Counted from the stretch's first letter, positions 18,303 to 27,894 are shown. The stretch is DNA of 64,000 nucleotides from Geothrix sp. PMB-07 (GCF_030758935.1 NZ_CP132333.1:3162992-3226991); one strand, 5' to 3'. A program made the numbers and translations. The notes: a model not told the origin generated them from the sequence alone.

Positions 18303-21074
18303 ATGGCTAGAAACACTGGCAATTCCAGATTCAGTGCGCTCGCGCTGGCGCTCGTGGCGGCCCCGGCGGTCTTGATGGCGCAGAGCAGCACGACCTCCGC
18401 CCTGACTGGCGTGGTGAAGGACCCCAAGGGCAAGCCGCTTGCCGATGCAAAGATCAGCGCCACCTCTGAGAGCCTCATTGGCGGGGCTCGCGTGGTGGTC
18501 AGCGGATCCCAGGGTGCGTTTCGCATCTCGGCGCTGCCGCCAGGGAATTATGTCATCACGGTTGAAGCCGCTGGCTATCCGACCATCAAGCAGACGGTCC
18601 AACTCAGCCTTGGCTCAACTTCCAACCTGCCCATCCAGTTGCAGGCTCAGGCCTCTGCCACGGTGGAAGTGATTGACCGCTCCAATGCCGTCGAGCCCAC
18701 TCCCACTGGACTCGGCAAGGCCTATTCCCTGGATGAACTGGAGTCGCTGCCTTACAAGCGGGATCTGAGTTCCATCGCAGACCTGACCCCTGGTGTGAAT
18801 GGCGGCATCGCCTGGGGCGGTGACCGACGCAATGCGAACGCCTACCTCCTTGATGGCATGAACATCGGCGACCCGAGCACTGGCACTCCGTGGATCTACT
18901 CCAATCCTGAATGGTTCCAGGAAGTCCAGGTGGGCGGCATCGGGGCCTCGGCCGAGTTCGGCGGATTCACAGGTGGTTTCATCAACGCGATCATCAAGCG
19001 GGGCAGCAACAAAACCGAGGGTGCCTTCAACAGCTATTACAACACCTCGGACTGGCAGGCCAAGACCAGCAACCGCGCACCAGGCATTGACCGAACGGTT
19101 CAGAAGGCCCACAGCTCTGACCTCTCCCTGAGTGTGGGGGGACCGATCATCAAGGACAAACTCTGGTATTTCGTGTCGGCAGAACAAATCGTCGACCAGC
19201 AGACCCCCATTGGTGCCCCGGTGCCCGTGGAACTCACCAACCCTCGATACCTCCTGAAAGTCACCTGGCAGGCCACCCCCAACGGGACCCTGGAGGCCTT
19301 TGGAGAATACGACAAGGTGTCCAGAGAGCACCGCGGCATCAGCAACCAGACCTCCATTGAGGCTTCCTGGAGGCAGGAGGCCCCCAACCACAGTTACGGC
19401 CTCACCTGGACCCAAGTCTTCGGTTCTTCGGCCGTCCTGACTTTGCGGGCGACCTCCTTTGGCGGTCGAGATGACGCGCTTGCCTATCACGGGGAAAACC
19501 CCTCGCTCTACATCGCCTCAGGCTACAACCCCAATGACCCATCCAGTTCCACGGGACTCCTCTACACCTTCAACAACACCTATACCGTCGACAGCGTTTA
19601 CAAGTCCCGCGGCAGCATCGCCGCCACCCTCGACCTCTTCAAGACTGGCCTATTTAGTTCCACTGATGCCCATGCATTCAAGTTTGGCATCGAGCGCGAG
19701 CAGTCGGGTGATGAGGAGCTGGAGCGCTTCCCCGGCGGCGTCAGTTACAACGCAGACTCAGATTCCGGAGGAGTCTACACCGACTTCGTCCAGGTGGGCG
19801 GCGGCTACAACATCCGCGCTCGCATGGACCGGCTGGCCGCCTTCGCCCAGGACTCCTGGACGGTCAACAACAGGCTCACCCTTCGTCCGGGCCTGCGCTT
19901 CGAGCAATTCAAGGGCCGGGGCTATGGCGGTTCCAGCTCCATCTGGAACACCAGCACATTGGCTCCTCGGTTTGGCCTGACGTTCGCCCTCACCGAGGAT
20001 CAGAGAAGCCTCCTGAAAGCCAGTTGGGGACGCTTCTTCGACGGCGTGGGTACAGCCTATTTCGACCGCGCCATCCCTGGAGCCTATAGGCCTGAAACCC
20101 GGCATACCTGGGGCAGCAACGACTACTTCACCGATTTCAACCACCTCTCGGCGATTCCTTACAATCCCGTTCCCTACACCACCATCAGTGATGTGACCGC
20201 CATCGATCCCAACATCAAGCACCCATACATGGACGAGGCGACGCTATCCATCGAACAGAAGCTAGGCGACCTCTGGTCCATGACATTCACAGCCGTGCAC
20301 AGGCAGTCGAAGGACCTCATCATCCGCGTGAACCGGGCGCTCCGCGAGGATACAGATCCGGCCAATAGCCTGGATGCCTACAACCTGATCACTGGAAAGG
20401 TCATGCACCTCTTCAATGCGCTGGACGACGCGCAGGACTACTACATCACCAACAGCGACAAGGCGAAGCGCGCCTACCAAGCGCTCAGCCTCAGCGCAGA
20501 GCGCCGCTACGCGGACCATTGGAGTCTGTTCACCAGCTACACTCGCGCCATGCGGCACGGCAATCTGAACCGATCGAACGGGTACGACGATGCGTTCGCG
20601 AGCCCGAACTCTCAGATCAACTTCGACGGGCCCCTCCCCTATTTCAGCGATGACGAAATCAAAGTCCGTTTCTCATACGAAACGCCTTGGAAGACTCGTT
20701 TGAGCGCCAGCTTCACCTACCTTTCGGGTGAACATTGGACCCCCACCATCAGCACTTTCCGAGACAACAACTCCTCTCGCTGGAGCATCCTCGCCCAGCC
20801 CAGGGGGTCAGAACGATATCCCGCCCGCCGTCTTCTGGATCTCCGGGCAAGCCAGATGATCGTGAAGAACAAGGGACTGAGTGCTGAGATATTCCTCGAT
20901 ATTTTCAACGCCCTGAACTCGGGCTCCGCCCTGGGTTGGAACACCCGCGTCAATGCGGTCCGCACCGATTCGGCCACCGCAACCGGCGCCAACGACATCT
21001 ACAGCGACTACAAGAGCCCCACCAGCGCCGAAACGCCCCGGAACCTCCGTCTCGGGTTGAGAGTCACGTTCTAG
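18303..21074 (+). CDS. TonB-dependent receptor with N-terminal carboxypeptidase-regulatory-like domain (Oar-type)
   Basis: 923 aa. A signal peptide ending near AVLMAQ is followed by a CarboxypepD_reg-like beta-sandwich (TGVVKDPKGKPLADAKISA). A plug domain (about 130-260, with LLDGMNIGDP and GGFINAIIKRGSN) and a long outer-membrane barrel ending LRLGLRVTF follow. The C-terminal Phe is typical of outer-membrane proteins. Acidobacteria and Myxobacteria carry many such Oar-like receptors for bulky substrates. ATG 18303 is preferred to the adjacent GTG because CGGAGG is correctly spaced. The 96-nt upstream region is AT-rich relative to the genome and probably holds its promoter. Confidence 0.92.
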   Translation: MARNTGNSRFSALALALVAAPAVLMAQSSTTSALTGVVKDPKGKPLADAKISATSESLIGGARVVVSGSQGAFRISALPPGNYVITVEAAGYPTIKQTVQLSLGSTSNLPIQLQAQASATVEVIDRSNAVEPTPTGLGKAYSLDELESLPYKRDLSSIADLTPGVNGGIAWGGDRRNANAYLLDGMNIGDPSTGTPWIYSNPEWFQEVQVGGIGASAEFGGFTGGFINAIIKRGSNKTEGAFNSYYNTSDWQAKTSNRAPGIDRTVQKAHSSDLSLSVGGPIIKDKLWYFVSAEQIVDQQTPIGAPVPVELTNPRYLLKVTWQATPNGTLEAFGEYDKVSREHRGISNQTSIEASWRQEAPNHSYGLTWTQVFGSSAVLTLRATSFGGRDDALAYHGENPSLYIASGYNPNDPSSSTGLLYTFNNTYTVDSVYKSRGSIAATLDLFKTGLFSSTDAHAFKFGIEREQSGDEELERFPGGVSYNADSDSGGVYTDFVQVGGGYNIRARMDRLAAFAQDSWTVNNRLTLRPGLRFEQFKGRGYGGSSSIWNTSTLAPRFGLTFALTEDQRSLLKASWGRFFDGVGTAYFDRAIPGAYRPETRHTWGSNDYFTDFNHLSAIPYNPVPYTTISDVTAIDPNIKHPYMDEATLSIEQKLGDLWSMTFTAVHRQSKDLIIRVNRALREDTDPANSLDAYNLITGKVMHLFNALDDAQDYYITNSDKAKRAYQALSLSAERRYADHWSLFTSYTRAMRHGNLNRSNGYDDAFASPNSQINFDGPLPYFSDDEIKVRFSYETPWKTRLSASFTYLSGEHWTPTISTFRDNNSSRWSILAQPRGSERYPARRLLDLRASQMIVKNKGLSAEIFLDIFNALNSGSALGWNTRVNAVRTDSATATGANDIYSDYKSPTSAETPRNLRLGLRVTF

Positions 21075-21101
21075 CGTCAGTCGACTTCACCAGCAGGGCA
21101 C

Positions 21102-21127
21102 CCACGGGCCGAATTGTCGGCCCGTGG
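21102..21127 (+). terminator. Hairpin after the TonB receptor gene
   Basis: Perfect 11-bp stem CCACGGGCCGA/TCGGCCCGTGG with a 4-nt loop (ATTG), 27 nt past the stop. No T tract follows, so it may slow rather than end transcription into the cyanophycinase gene. Confidence 0.6.
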
Positions 21128-21157
21128 ATGTGCCAAGCTCCGCCTGAAAGGCCTTCC

Positions 21158-21994
21158 ATGCAGCGGCTTCTTGTGGGCGTAGCCCTTCTTTTCACATCCA
21201 TGTTCGCAGCTTCCCAGATACCCCCCAAAGGCACCCTGGTCATCGTGGGCGGCGGAGGATTCCCTGCGGATGTTCAGGCGGCCTTCTTCCAGGCCTGCGG
21301 CGGACGCGGCGGTGTGGTGGGCATCATCCCCACGTCCACCAGCGATCCCGAAGGGGCGCTCAAGGAGTGGAAGGCTGATCTCGACCAGGTGGGCATGGTC
21401 TGTGTGCCCTTGGATGTGAGACGCCGCGAAGACGCCTCCAACCCCGAGCTGCTGAAAGCGGCGGCGCGATGCACCGGGTTCTGGTTTTCGGGGGGAGACC
21501 AGAACCTGGTGGGGGACAAGATCGTGGGCACACCGTTGCAGAAGCTCATCCTTGATCGCTATGCCGCAGGCGCGGGCGTGGGAGGCACCAGTGCGGGCGC
21601 AGCCATCATGTCCAAGGTGATGCTCACCGGCGACGACCGCCACGGCAAGGAAGCCCTCTCTGAATTCGGCCCAGGCGCCTACCAGACCCGCGAAGGCATG
21701 GGCTTCCTGCCCGCGGGCGTGGTGATCGATCAGCACTTCCTGCGGCGTGGCCGGGAGAACCGCCTCTTCAGCGTCCTGATGGAACGCCCGGACCACCTGG
21801 GCCTGGGCATCGACGAAGCCACCGCCCTGGTGGTGAAAGATGGCCGGGCCACGGTGGTGGGGCAGCGCTCCGTCATGGTCTTCGATCCGGCGGGCATGGC
21901 GCTCAAGGGCGAGACCTTCCGCGACCTCCGCATCCACCTGCTGAAGACCGGCCAGTCCATCGATCTGGCCACCCGCAAGATCAGCCAGCCATGA
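21158..21994 (+). CDS. Secreted cyanophycinase-like serine peptidase (family S51)
   Basis: 278 aa. A signal peptide covers residues 1-19 (MQRLLVGVALLFTSMFAAS). The S51 fold is indicated by VIVGGGGFP, WFSGGDQNL and the nucleophile elbow G143-T-S145-A-G. Cyanophycinases cut the multi-L-arginyl-poly-aspartate polymer into beta-Asp-Arg dipeptides, and S51 members share the catalytic Ser/His arrangement. The signal peptide means an external substrate, as for the CphE type. The neighbouring isoaspartyl dipeptidase, which handles the dipeptide product, supports the call. A different S51 peptidase activity remains possible. The stop overlaps the next ATG. Confidence 0.82.
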   Translation: MQRLLVGVALLFTSMFAASQIPPKGTLVIVGGGGFPADVQAAFFQACGGRGGVVGIIPTSTSDPEGALKEWKADLDQVGMVCVPLDVRRREDASNPELLKAAARCTGFWFSGGDQNLVGDKIVGTPLQKLILDRYAAGAGVGGTSAGAAIMSKVMLTGDDRHGKEALSEFGPGAYQTREGMGFLPAGVVIDQHFLRRGRENRLFSVLMERPDHLGLGIDEATALVVKDGRATVVGQRSVMVFDPAGMALKGETFRDLRIHLLKTGQSIDLATRKISQP

Positions 21995-23574
21995 AGGCCT
22001 GGGCGGGCCTGAGGTGCCCTTCCCACTCCTCCCTGCTTTGTCCCTGGTGTTCTCTGCAGAAGGCCGTCAGATCAATCCGCGTTGGTCGATCCCGTGGACT
22101 GGCCCTGACCTTTGCCTCCGCGGTCGGTTTCGCGGCGGGCCCGAAGGTCCCCTTCCCGGCGGATCACCGCGCCATGAAGCAGACGGTGTCCTATGAGCAG
22201 ATGTCGACCTTCCTGGAATCCGTGGCGCGGCCGGGGCTCATCACCGTCACCGAAGAAGGCCGCAGCACCCAGGGCCGCAAACTCTACCTGGTGCATCTGA
22301 ACCGGGGCGGCGCCAAAGCTCAGTCTGGGGCCCGCTTCAAGGTCTTCTACTATGCCCAGCAGCATGGCGATGAAGTGGCGGGCAAGGACGCGCAGCTGAC
22401 CCTCATCCGCGACATCGCCGAGCATCCGGAACAGCTGCCCGAGGACGTGGACCTCTACCTCATGCCGATGGTCAACCCCGATGGCGCGGAGGCCCACCAG
22501 CGTTTCAACGGCGTGGGCGCCGACCTCAACCGCGACCACCTGCTGCTGGCCCAGCCTGAAACGCAGACGCTGCACCGCGTGGCCCGCCGCATCCGTCCCC
22601 ATCTGGCGGTGGACAGCCATGAGTTCGGCCGCGATGGGGAGGACTACACCAAACACGGCTGGGAGGCCTGGCCCGTCATCACCATGGATGCCTGCAACCA
22701 CCCGCTCATCCCCGACTACCTGAAGGTCGCTGCCCTGGAGGCCGTCGGTACCGCTGCGCCCCTGCAGCAGAAGGCCGGCCACGCCTACCGCCGCTACAGC
22801 GTAGGGGGGCCGCCGCCGGATGAGGAGATCCGCCCCTCCACCTCTGAAGTGGATGATGGCCGCAATGGCATGGGCACCCTGGGCGCGCTCTCCTTCATCA
22901 TCGAATCCGGCGTGCGCCACCGCTCCGCCGACCCCCAGGCGGACCTGGGCGAGCGGGTGGACGGCTACCGCATCCTCTACCGGCACCTGCTGGGGGACCG
23001 CGCCTGGCGCCAGCGCATCCAGCGCCTGGCCGAGCGCGCCCGTCGTGAGCCGCTGCCACCCTTCATCGCCACGAACACCTTCTGGGCGAACCTGGGAGGC
23101 AAGGTCAGCGCCGTGAAAGTGCGCGAGGTGGCCACGGGGAAAACCATTGAAGTGCCCACCGCCAATGCCATGACGGATCTGGTGGTAAAGGGCAGCGTGC
23201 CCACGCCCCGGGCCTATGTCATCGATGCTGCCGCCGCGGCCCGCTTCGTGCCGGTGCTGCAGGCCCAGGGCCTCGGTTTTGAGACCCTCGCAGCGCCTCG
23301 GCGAGCGCGGGTCGAACGGGTGAAGCTGCTCCGCCTCGAAGAACCCTACGATGAGCTGTACCAACGCTACAAGGATCGCCAGATCGTGGCACGGGAACCC
23401 CAGGCCGAGGTGGACCTGCCCGCGGGAACCCTCATCGTGTCCCTCGACCAGGATCTGGCCCGCCGGGCCATCCAGGTGCTGGAACCCTGCCTGCTCTACG
23501 GCCTCTATGGCTACCCTGGTTTCCGCGAGTTGGCCCGCCCTGGCGCCGACCTGCCCGTGTCCCGCCTCTTCTGA
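21991..23574 (+). CDS. M14-family zinc carboxypeptidase
   Basis: 527 aa, starting with an ATGA overlap. The M14 zinc ligands are visible as H125-G-D-E128 and H210 (AVDSHEF). The substrate-binding N180-R181 pair is in ADLNRDH. The catalytic Glu is probably in the SFIIESG segment. The N-terminus is basic then hydrophobic (RGLALTFASAVGFAAG), consistent with export. About 170 residues follow the catalytic domain with no family I recognise. Being coupled to the cyanophycinase gene, it may trim the same peptides from the C-terminus, for example releasing Arg or Lys; this is an inference. Confidence 0.85.
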   Translation: MKAWAGLRCPSHSSLLCPWCSLQKAVRSIRVGRSRGLALTFASAVGFAAGPKVPFPADHRAMKQTVSYEQMSTFLESVARPGLITVTEEGRSTQGRKLYLVHLNRGGAKAQSGARFKVFYYAQQHGDEVAGKDAQLTLIRDIAEHPEQLPEDVDLYLMPMVNPDGAEAHQRFNGVGADLNRDHLLLAQPETQTLHRVARRIRPHLAVDSHEFGRDGEDYTKHGWEAWPVITMDACNHPLIPDYLKVAALEAVGTAAPLQQKAGHAYRRYSVGGPPPDEEIRPSTSEVDDGRNGMGTLGALSFIIESGVRHRSADPQADLGERVDGYRILYRHLLGDRAWRQRIQRLAERARREPLPPFIATNTFWANLGGKVSAVKVREVATGKTIEVPTANAMTDLVVKGSVPTPRAYVIDAAAAARFVPVLQAQGLGFETLAAPRRARVERVKLLRLEEPYDELYQRYKDRQIVAREPQAEVDLPAGTLIVSLDQDLARRAIQVLEPCLLYGLYGYPGFRELARPGADLPVSRLF

Positions 23575-23610
23575 ACGCGCACCGGGCCCCGCGGTCCGGC
23601 AGGAGTCCCC

Positions 23611-24777
23611 ATGATGTTCCTGATCAAGAATGCCGATGTGTACAGCCCCGAACCCGGCGGCCGCTGCGACCTGCTGATCGGCGGCGGCAAGATCCTCCGC
23701 ATGGAGCCCGACATCCGCATCTCCCGCAAGTACTGCGAGGTGGTCGATGCCCGCAATCTGCGCGCCGTGCCTGGCTTCATCGATGGCCACGTCCACATCA
23801 TGGGCGGTGGAGGCGAGGGCGGCTTCGCCACGCGCACTCCGGACCTGCCCCTGACCGATGCCATCACCGGCGGCGTCACCACCGTGGTGGGCTGCCTGGG
23901 TACCGATGGCTATACCCGCACCATGGCCGGGTTGCTGGCCAAGGCCAAGGGCCTCGATGAAGAGGGCATCAGCACCTACGTGTATTCGGGCTCCTACGGC
24001 GTGCCCCTGCGCACCCTCATGCCCAGCCTCGAAGAGGATCTGCTCTTCATCGACAAGGTCATCGGCGCGGGCGAAGTGGCCCTGTCCGACCACCGCTCCA
24101 GCCAACCCACCTTCGAGGCCTTCGCCCAGGTGGTGGCCACGGCGCGGCGCGGCGGCATGCTGTCCGGCAAGGCCGGCATCGTGAACGTGCACCTGGGCGA
24201 CGGCCCGCGGGGCCTGGAGTTCCTCCGTCGCATCATCAACGAAACTGAACTTTCTCCCCAGCAGATGCTCCCCACCCACATCAACCGCAACCCTCAGCTG
24301 TTCGAGGAAGGCATCGCCTACGCCAAGGGCGGCGGCTTCGTGGATTTCACCACCTCGACCCTGGCTTCATACCTGGATGACGGCGAAATCCCCTGCGCCC
24401 GGGCCCTGCGCCTCATGCTGGAGGCGGGCGTGGATCCAGGCCAGATCACCTTCACCTCCGATGGCCAGGGCAGCCTCCCCGACTGGGACCGCCATGGCCG
24501 CCTGCAAGGCATCTCCGTGGGCCGCGTGCTGTCGCTGTACCAGGCCGTGCGCCAGGCCGTGCTGCAAGAGGGCCTGCCCCTCGAAACCGCGCTGCGCGTC
24601 ATCACCTCGAACCCGGCCCGCATCCTCAAGCTGAAGGGCAAGGGTCGCCTGGAGCCGGGCATGGACGCCGACATCGTGCTGCTGGATCCGAAGGATCTGG
24701 AAGTGCGCACGGTCATGGCCAAGGGCCGCCTCCTGATGAAATCCGGCAAACTGCTGGCGAAGGGATTGTTCCAGTGA
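23611..24777 (+). CDS. iadA: Isoaspartyl (beta-aspartyl) dipeptidase IadA
   Basis: 388 aa amidohydrolase. The metal site starts with H60-V-H62 in PGFIDGHVHIMGGGGEGG, the IadA-specific signature. Further conserved points are GLLAKAKGLDEEGI, SDHRSSQPT, PTHINRNP and TSDGQGSLPDWD, the last holding the catalytic Asp. The enzyme cleaves beta-Asp-X dipeptides, which arise from damaged proteins or from cyanophycin. No signal peptide, so it acts in the cytoplasm on imported dipeptides. It follows the M14 gene by 36 nt with GGCAGGAG upstream, and its TGA overlaps the transporter GTG. Confidence 0.95.
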   Translation: MMFLIKNADVYSPEPGGRCDLLIGGGKILRMEPDIRISRKYCEVVDARNLRAVPGFIDGHVHIMGGGGEGGFATRTPDLPLTDAITGGVTTVVGCLGTDGYTRTMAGLLAKAKGLDEEGISTYVYSGSYGVPLRTLMPSLEEDLLFIDKVIGAGEVALSDHRSSQPTFEAFAQVVATARRGGMLSGKAGIVNVHLGDGPRGLEFLRRIINETELSPQQMLPTHINRNPQLFEEGIAYAKGGGFVDFTTSTLASYLDDGEIPCARALRLMLEAGVDPGQITFTSDGQGSLPDWDRHGRLQGISVGRVLSLYQAVRQAVLQEGLPLETALRVITSNPARILKLKGKGRLEPGMDADIVLLDPKDLEVRTVMAKGRLLMKSGKLLAKGLFQ

Positions 24778-26255
24778 ATGCTCGCGAACGCGCCTACCAG
24801 GCCGCCCGGCAGGGCAAGGTCCCCACTCCACCACCACCGCCGCCACCGACATCCTCCAGCCTGAAGATGCCCCACACCCTGGTCATCGTGGCGGCCCTCA
24901 TCCTGCTGGTGCTCATCCTTTCCTGGCTGGTGCCCTCCGGGGAATTCCAGCGCATGGAAAAGCTGCTGCCCGATGGCAGCCGCCTGAAGGTGCCCGTGGA
25001 TGGCACCTACCATCAGCTGACCAAGACCTACCTGGGCCTGCAGACCCTCTTCCTGTCGCCCATCAAGGGGTTCCTGGACGGCGCGGGCCTCATCTCCTTC
25101 CTCCTCATCATCGGCGGCAGCTTCGGCATCTTCCAGGAGACCGGCGCGGTGGAGCAGGGCATCAAGCGGCTCACGGTGCATGTGCGCCGCCACCCCTGGC
25201 TGGAGACGCTGTTCATTCCGGTGCTCATGGCCGTGTTCTCCCTGGCTGGCGCCGTGTTCGGCATGGCCGAGGAGCTCATCCCGCTCGTCATGATCTTCAT
25301 CGCCCTGTCCCGGGCCCTGGGCTACGACTCCATCGTGGGCACGGCCATCCCCTTCCTGGGCGCCGCCGCGGGATTTGCCTGCGCCTTCTTCAACCCCTTC
25401 ACCGTGGGCGTGGCCCAGGGCATCGCCGGAGTTCCGATCTACTCGGGCCTGGCCTACCGCGTGTGCGCCTGGGTGGTCGCCACGGGCGTGGTCATCGCCT
25501 ACGTGATGATCTATGCCGCGAAAATCAAAAAGAACCCCGAGCTGAGCCCCGTGCGCGACATCGACCTGGCCCGGGAAAGCCAGGCCAGCGGTGCGGGCGA
25601 TTCCTGGAACGCCAAGCACATCCTGGCCCTCCTCACCTTCCTGGGTGCCCTCATCCTGCTGGTCTACGGCGTGCTGAAGCACCACTGGTATCTGGAACCC
25701 ATCGCAGCTCTTTTCCTGGGCATGGGCATCCTCATCGGCCTCATCAGCCGCATGGCCCCCAGCACCATCGCCAAGCACTTCGTGGCTGGCGCCAAGGACA
25801 TGGTGGGCGTGGTGTTCATCGTGGCCTGCGCCCGGGCCCTGCTGGTCATCGCCAACGATGCACGCATCATGGACACGCTGCTGCTGTGCGGATCGTCGGC
25901 CATCAAGGTGCTGCCCAAGGCCATGACCGCCCAGGTGATGTTCCTGCTGCAGTGCGGCATCAACTTCTTCATCCACTCGGGCACCTCCCAGGCCGCGCTC
26001 ACCATGCCCGTGCTGGCGCCGCTCTCGGACCTGGTGGGCATCACGCGCCAGACCTGCGTCTACAGCTTCGCGCTGTCGGAACTCATCAACCCCATCCTGC
26101 CCACCAGCGCCGTCACCATGGGCGTACTGGGCGCGGCCAAGATCCCCTGGGAGCGGTGGGCGAAGTGGTTCCTGCCCCTCATGCTCATCCTCGTGGTGCT
26201 GGCCTTCCTGCTGCTGGTGCCGCCCACGCTGTTCTTCCATTGGGGCCCGGTGTGA
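24774..26255 (+). CDS. YfcC-family membrane carrier (DcuC/ArcD-like)
   Basis: 493 aa with about 12 predicted helices and a Pro-rich cytoplasmic N-terminus. Family landmarks include GLISFLLIIGGSFGIFQETGAVE, GMAEELIPLV and HSGTSQAALTMPVLAPLSD. Members are related to C4-dicarboxylate and arginine/ornithine carriers; substrates of most YfcC proteins are unknown. The GTGA overlap with iadA and the ATGA overlap with the peptidase downstream place it in the scavenging operon. It is a candidate for import of beta-aspartyl dipeptides or for exchange of their products. Confidence 0.85.
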   Translation: MNARERAYQAARQGKVPTPPPPPPPTSSSLKMPHTLVIVAALILLVLILSWLVPSGEFQRMEKLLPDGSRLKVPVDGTYHQLTKTYLGLQTLFLSPIKGFLDGAGLISFLLIIGGSFGIFQETGAVEQGIKRLTVHVRRHPWLETLFIPVLMAVFSLAGAVFGMAEELIPLVMIFIALSRALGYDSIVGTAIPFLGAAAGFACAFFNPFTVGVAQGIAGVPIYSGLAYRVCAWVVATGVVIAYVMIYAAKIKKNPELSPVRDIDLARESQASGAGDSWNAKHILALLTFLGALILLVYGVLKHHWYLEPIAALFLGMGILIGLISRMAPSTIAKHFVAGAKDMVGVVFIVACARALLVIANDARIMDTLLLCGSSAIKVLPKAMTAQVMFLLQCGINFFIHSGTSQAALTMPVLAPLSDLVGITRQTCVYSFALSELINPILPTSAVTMGVLGAAKIPWERWAKWFLPLMLILVVLAFLLLVPPTLFFHWGPV

Positions 26256-27811
26256 TGGGGGGCGGAAGGCTACGCACGGCCCTCCTCCTCGGCTTGACGG
26301 TGTTTGCATCTGCCCAGGAACCCGCAGCCGATTTCATCCGCGTCACCCGAACCGAGGCGCTGCCTGCCCCCCTGGCCGCCGCCCTGGAAGACCTCGATAC
26401 CAAGCGCATCTCCAGCCACCTGGCCTTCCTCACGGATCCCCGCCAGCAGGGCCGTGGCCTGGGCACCCGCGGCCTGGACACCACCGCCCGCTACCTGGCG
26501 GACCACCTGAAGCAGGCCGGGATTCCCGCCCTGAGTCCCTCCTACGTTCAGGCCGTGCCCCTGCGTGAGGTTCGGCCTCGCCAAGGGCACGTGAACCTGC
26601 GCACCGCGCAGGGGGTCATCCGCTTCCTGGCCGGACGGAACGCCGTGCTGCCCAGCGTCGCGCCGGGCGCCCTCTCCGGACCAGCGGTGTTCGTGGGCCA
26701 TGGCATTCAGGAACCGGCCCTGAATCACGACGATTTCCGCGGCGTGGACGTGCGTGGCAAGGTGGTGGTCTTCCTCGATGGCCTGCCCTCGGGCGAGGCC
26801 TGGCGGAAGCCGGAGCTCCAGGAGAAATACGCCTCCCCCCGCCCCGCGGATCGCTACGACACGCGACTGGCCCTGCTGGAAAAGCTGGGGGCCAAGGCCG
26901 CCATCGCGGTGGAAGAGGGCCTCGCCCAGCGCATCACCGAGGGCAAGGAAAAGGCCCTGCCCTACTTCCTGGCCGCCCCCCGCGTTCCCGGTTCCGGCGA
27001 GCCGCCCCTGGCCCGCGTGGCCCCCACCGAACCCCTGCGGGCCTGGATGGCCTCTGGAGGCGCAGCCGCTGCCGAGTTGTCGATTCGTGGTGAAGTGCAC
27101 CCCCTGCAAAGCCGCAATGTCCTCGGGATGCTGAAGGGCTCCGATCCGGCCCTGGCCCAGGAGGCCGTCCTCATCGGCGCCCACATGGACCATCTGGGGC
27201 TGCCCAACGGCGTGCTGCACCCAGGCGCCGATGACAACGCCTCCGGGGTGTCGGCCCTGCTGGAGATCCTGCGCACCCTCGCCGCCAGTCCGGAGCGCCC
27301 GCGCCGGACGATCCTCATCGCCTTCTGGACCGGCGAGGAGGAGGGCAAGTTCGGCTCGGGCCACTACACGCGCCATCCCCGCTGGCCCCTGGCGAAAACC
27401 CGGGCCTACCTCAACCTCGACATGATCGGCCACCCCTGGCTGCCCGCAGATCTGAACACTCTGCTCACCGACTCGGGCATGAAGGATCCGAAGGCATTCC
27501 TCGAAGGCCTCGATCCCGCCACCTTCGCTGAGCCAGGCCTTGCCGCAGACAGCCGGGAGCTCGGGCCCATCCTCGCCCAGGCCGGCCGCGGCACGGGCAT
27601 GTCCCTGCACCTGGACTGGACCGATGGCCGCAACGGCGGCAGCGACTACCGCGACTTCGCGCGGCTGAAGGTGCCCTTCGTGCGCTTCTTCGGCAGCTAC
27701 TTCCCCGAGTATCACCAGCCTGGCGACACCGCCGATAAGCTCGACCCCAACCAGGTGAAGCGCATGGCCCGCCTGGTGCTCGCCACCGCCTGGCTGCTGG
27801 CAGAGCGCTGA
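26255..27811 (+). CDS. Secreted M28-family zinc aminopeptidase
   Basis: 518 aa from an ATG overlapping the transporter stop. A signal peptide (LRTALLLGLTVFASAQ) leads into a region with a PA-like inserted domain (about 100-280). The M28 metal motifs follow: GAHMDHLG, GADDNASG, the catalytic pair in WTGEEEGKFGS, LNLDMIG and the final His in EYHQPGDTADK. It removes N-terminal residues from peptides in the periplasm or outside. It is the last gene of the scavenging operon, followed by a long inverted repeat. Confidence 0.9.
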   Translation: MGGGRLRTALLLGLTVFASAQEPAADFIRVTRTEALPAPLAAALEDLDTKRISSHLAFLTDPRQQGRGLGTRGLDTTARYLADHLKQAGIPALSPSYVQAVPLREVRPRQGHVNLRTAQGVIRFLAGRNAVLPSVAPGALSGPAVFVGHGIQEPALNHDDFRGVDVRGKVVVFLDGLPSGEAWRKPELQEKYASPRPADRYDTRLALLEKLGAKAAIAVEEGLAQRITEGKEKALPYFLAAPRVPGSGEPPLARVAPTEPLRAWMASGGAAAAELSIRGEVHPLQSRNVLGMLKGSDPALAQEAVLIGAHMDHLGLPNGVLHPGADDNASGVSALLEILRTLAASPERPRRTILIAFWTGEEEGKFGSGHYTRHPRWPLAKTRAYLNLDMIGHPWLPADLNTLLTDSGMKDPKAFLEGLDPATFAEPGLAADSRELGPILAQAGRGTGMSLHLDWTDGRNGGSDYRDFARLKVPFVRFFGSYFPEYHQPGDTADKLDPNQVKRMARLVLATAWLLAER

Positions 27812-27827
27812 AAGGATTGCGTGCTTA

Positions 27828-27894
27828 GCCACGGATGAACACGGATGAACGCAGATAAAGACAGCATCTGTGTTCATCCGTGTTCATCTGTGGC
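27828..27894. repeat. Long inverted repeat of the CCACGGATGAACACGG type
   Basis: Two 29-nt arms (27828-27856 and 27866-27894) separated by 9 nt. The arms match at 27 of 29 positions and both mismatches are G-U compatible in RNA. Each arm contains an internal near-duplicate ACGGATGAAC unit. It lies between the convergent M28 and CapA-like genes, 16 and 18 nt from their stops, so it can serve as a two-way terminator. Sequences of this wording recur as dispersed repeats in many unrelated bacterial genomes (recalled, not searched). Confidence 0.85.

Noticed and set aside
22072-24279. A 735-codon minus-strand frame opposite the M14 and iadA genes
   Set aside because: Antisense shadow. The plus-strand proteins carry intact catalytic motifs, whereas this frame has none.
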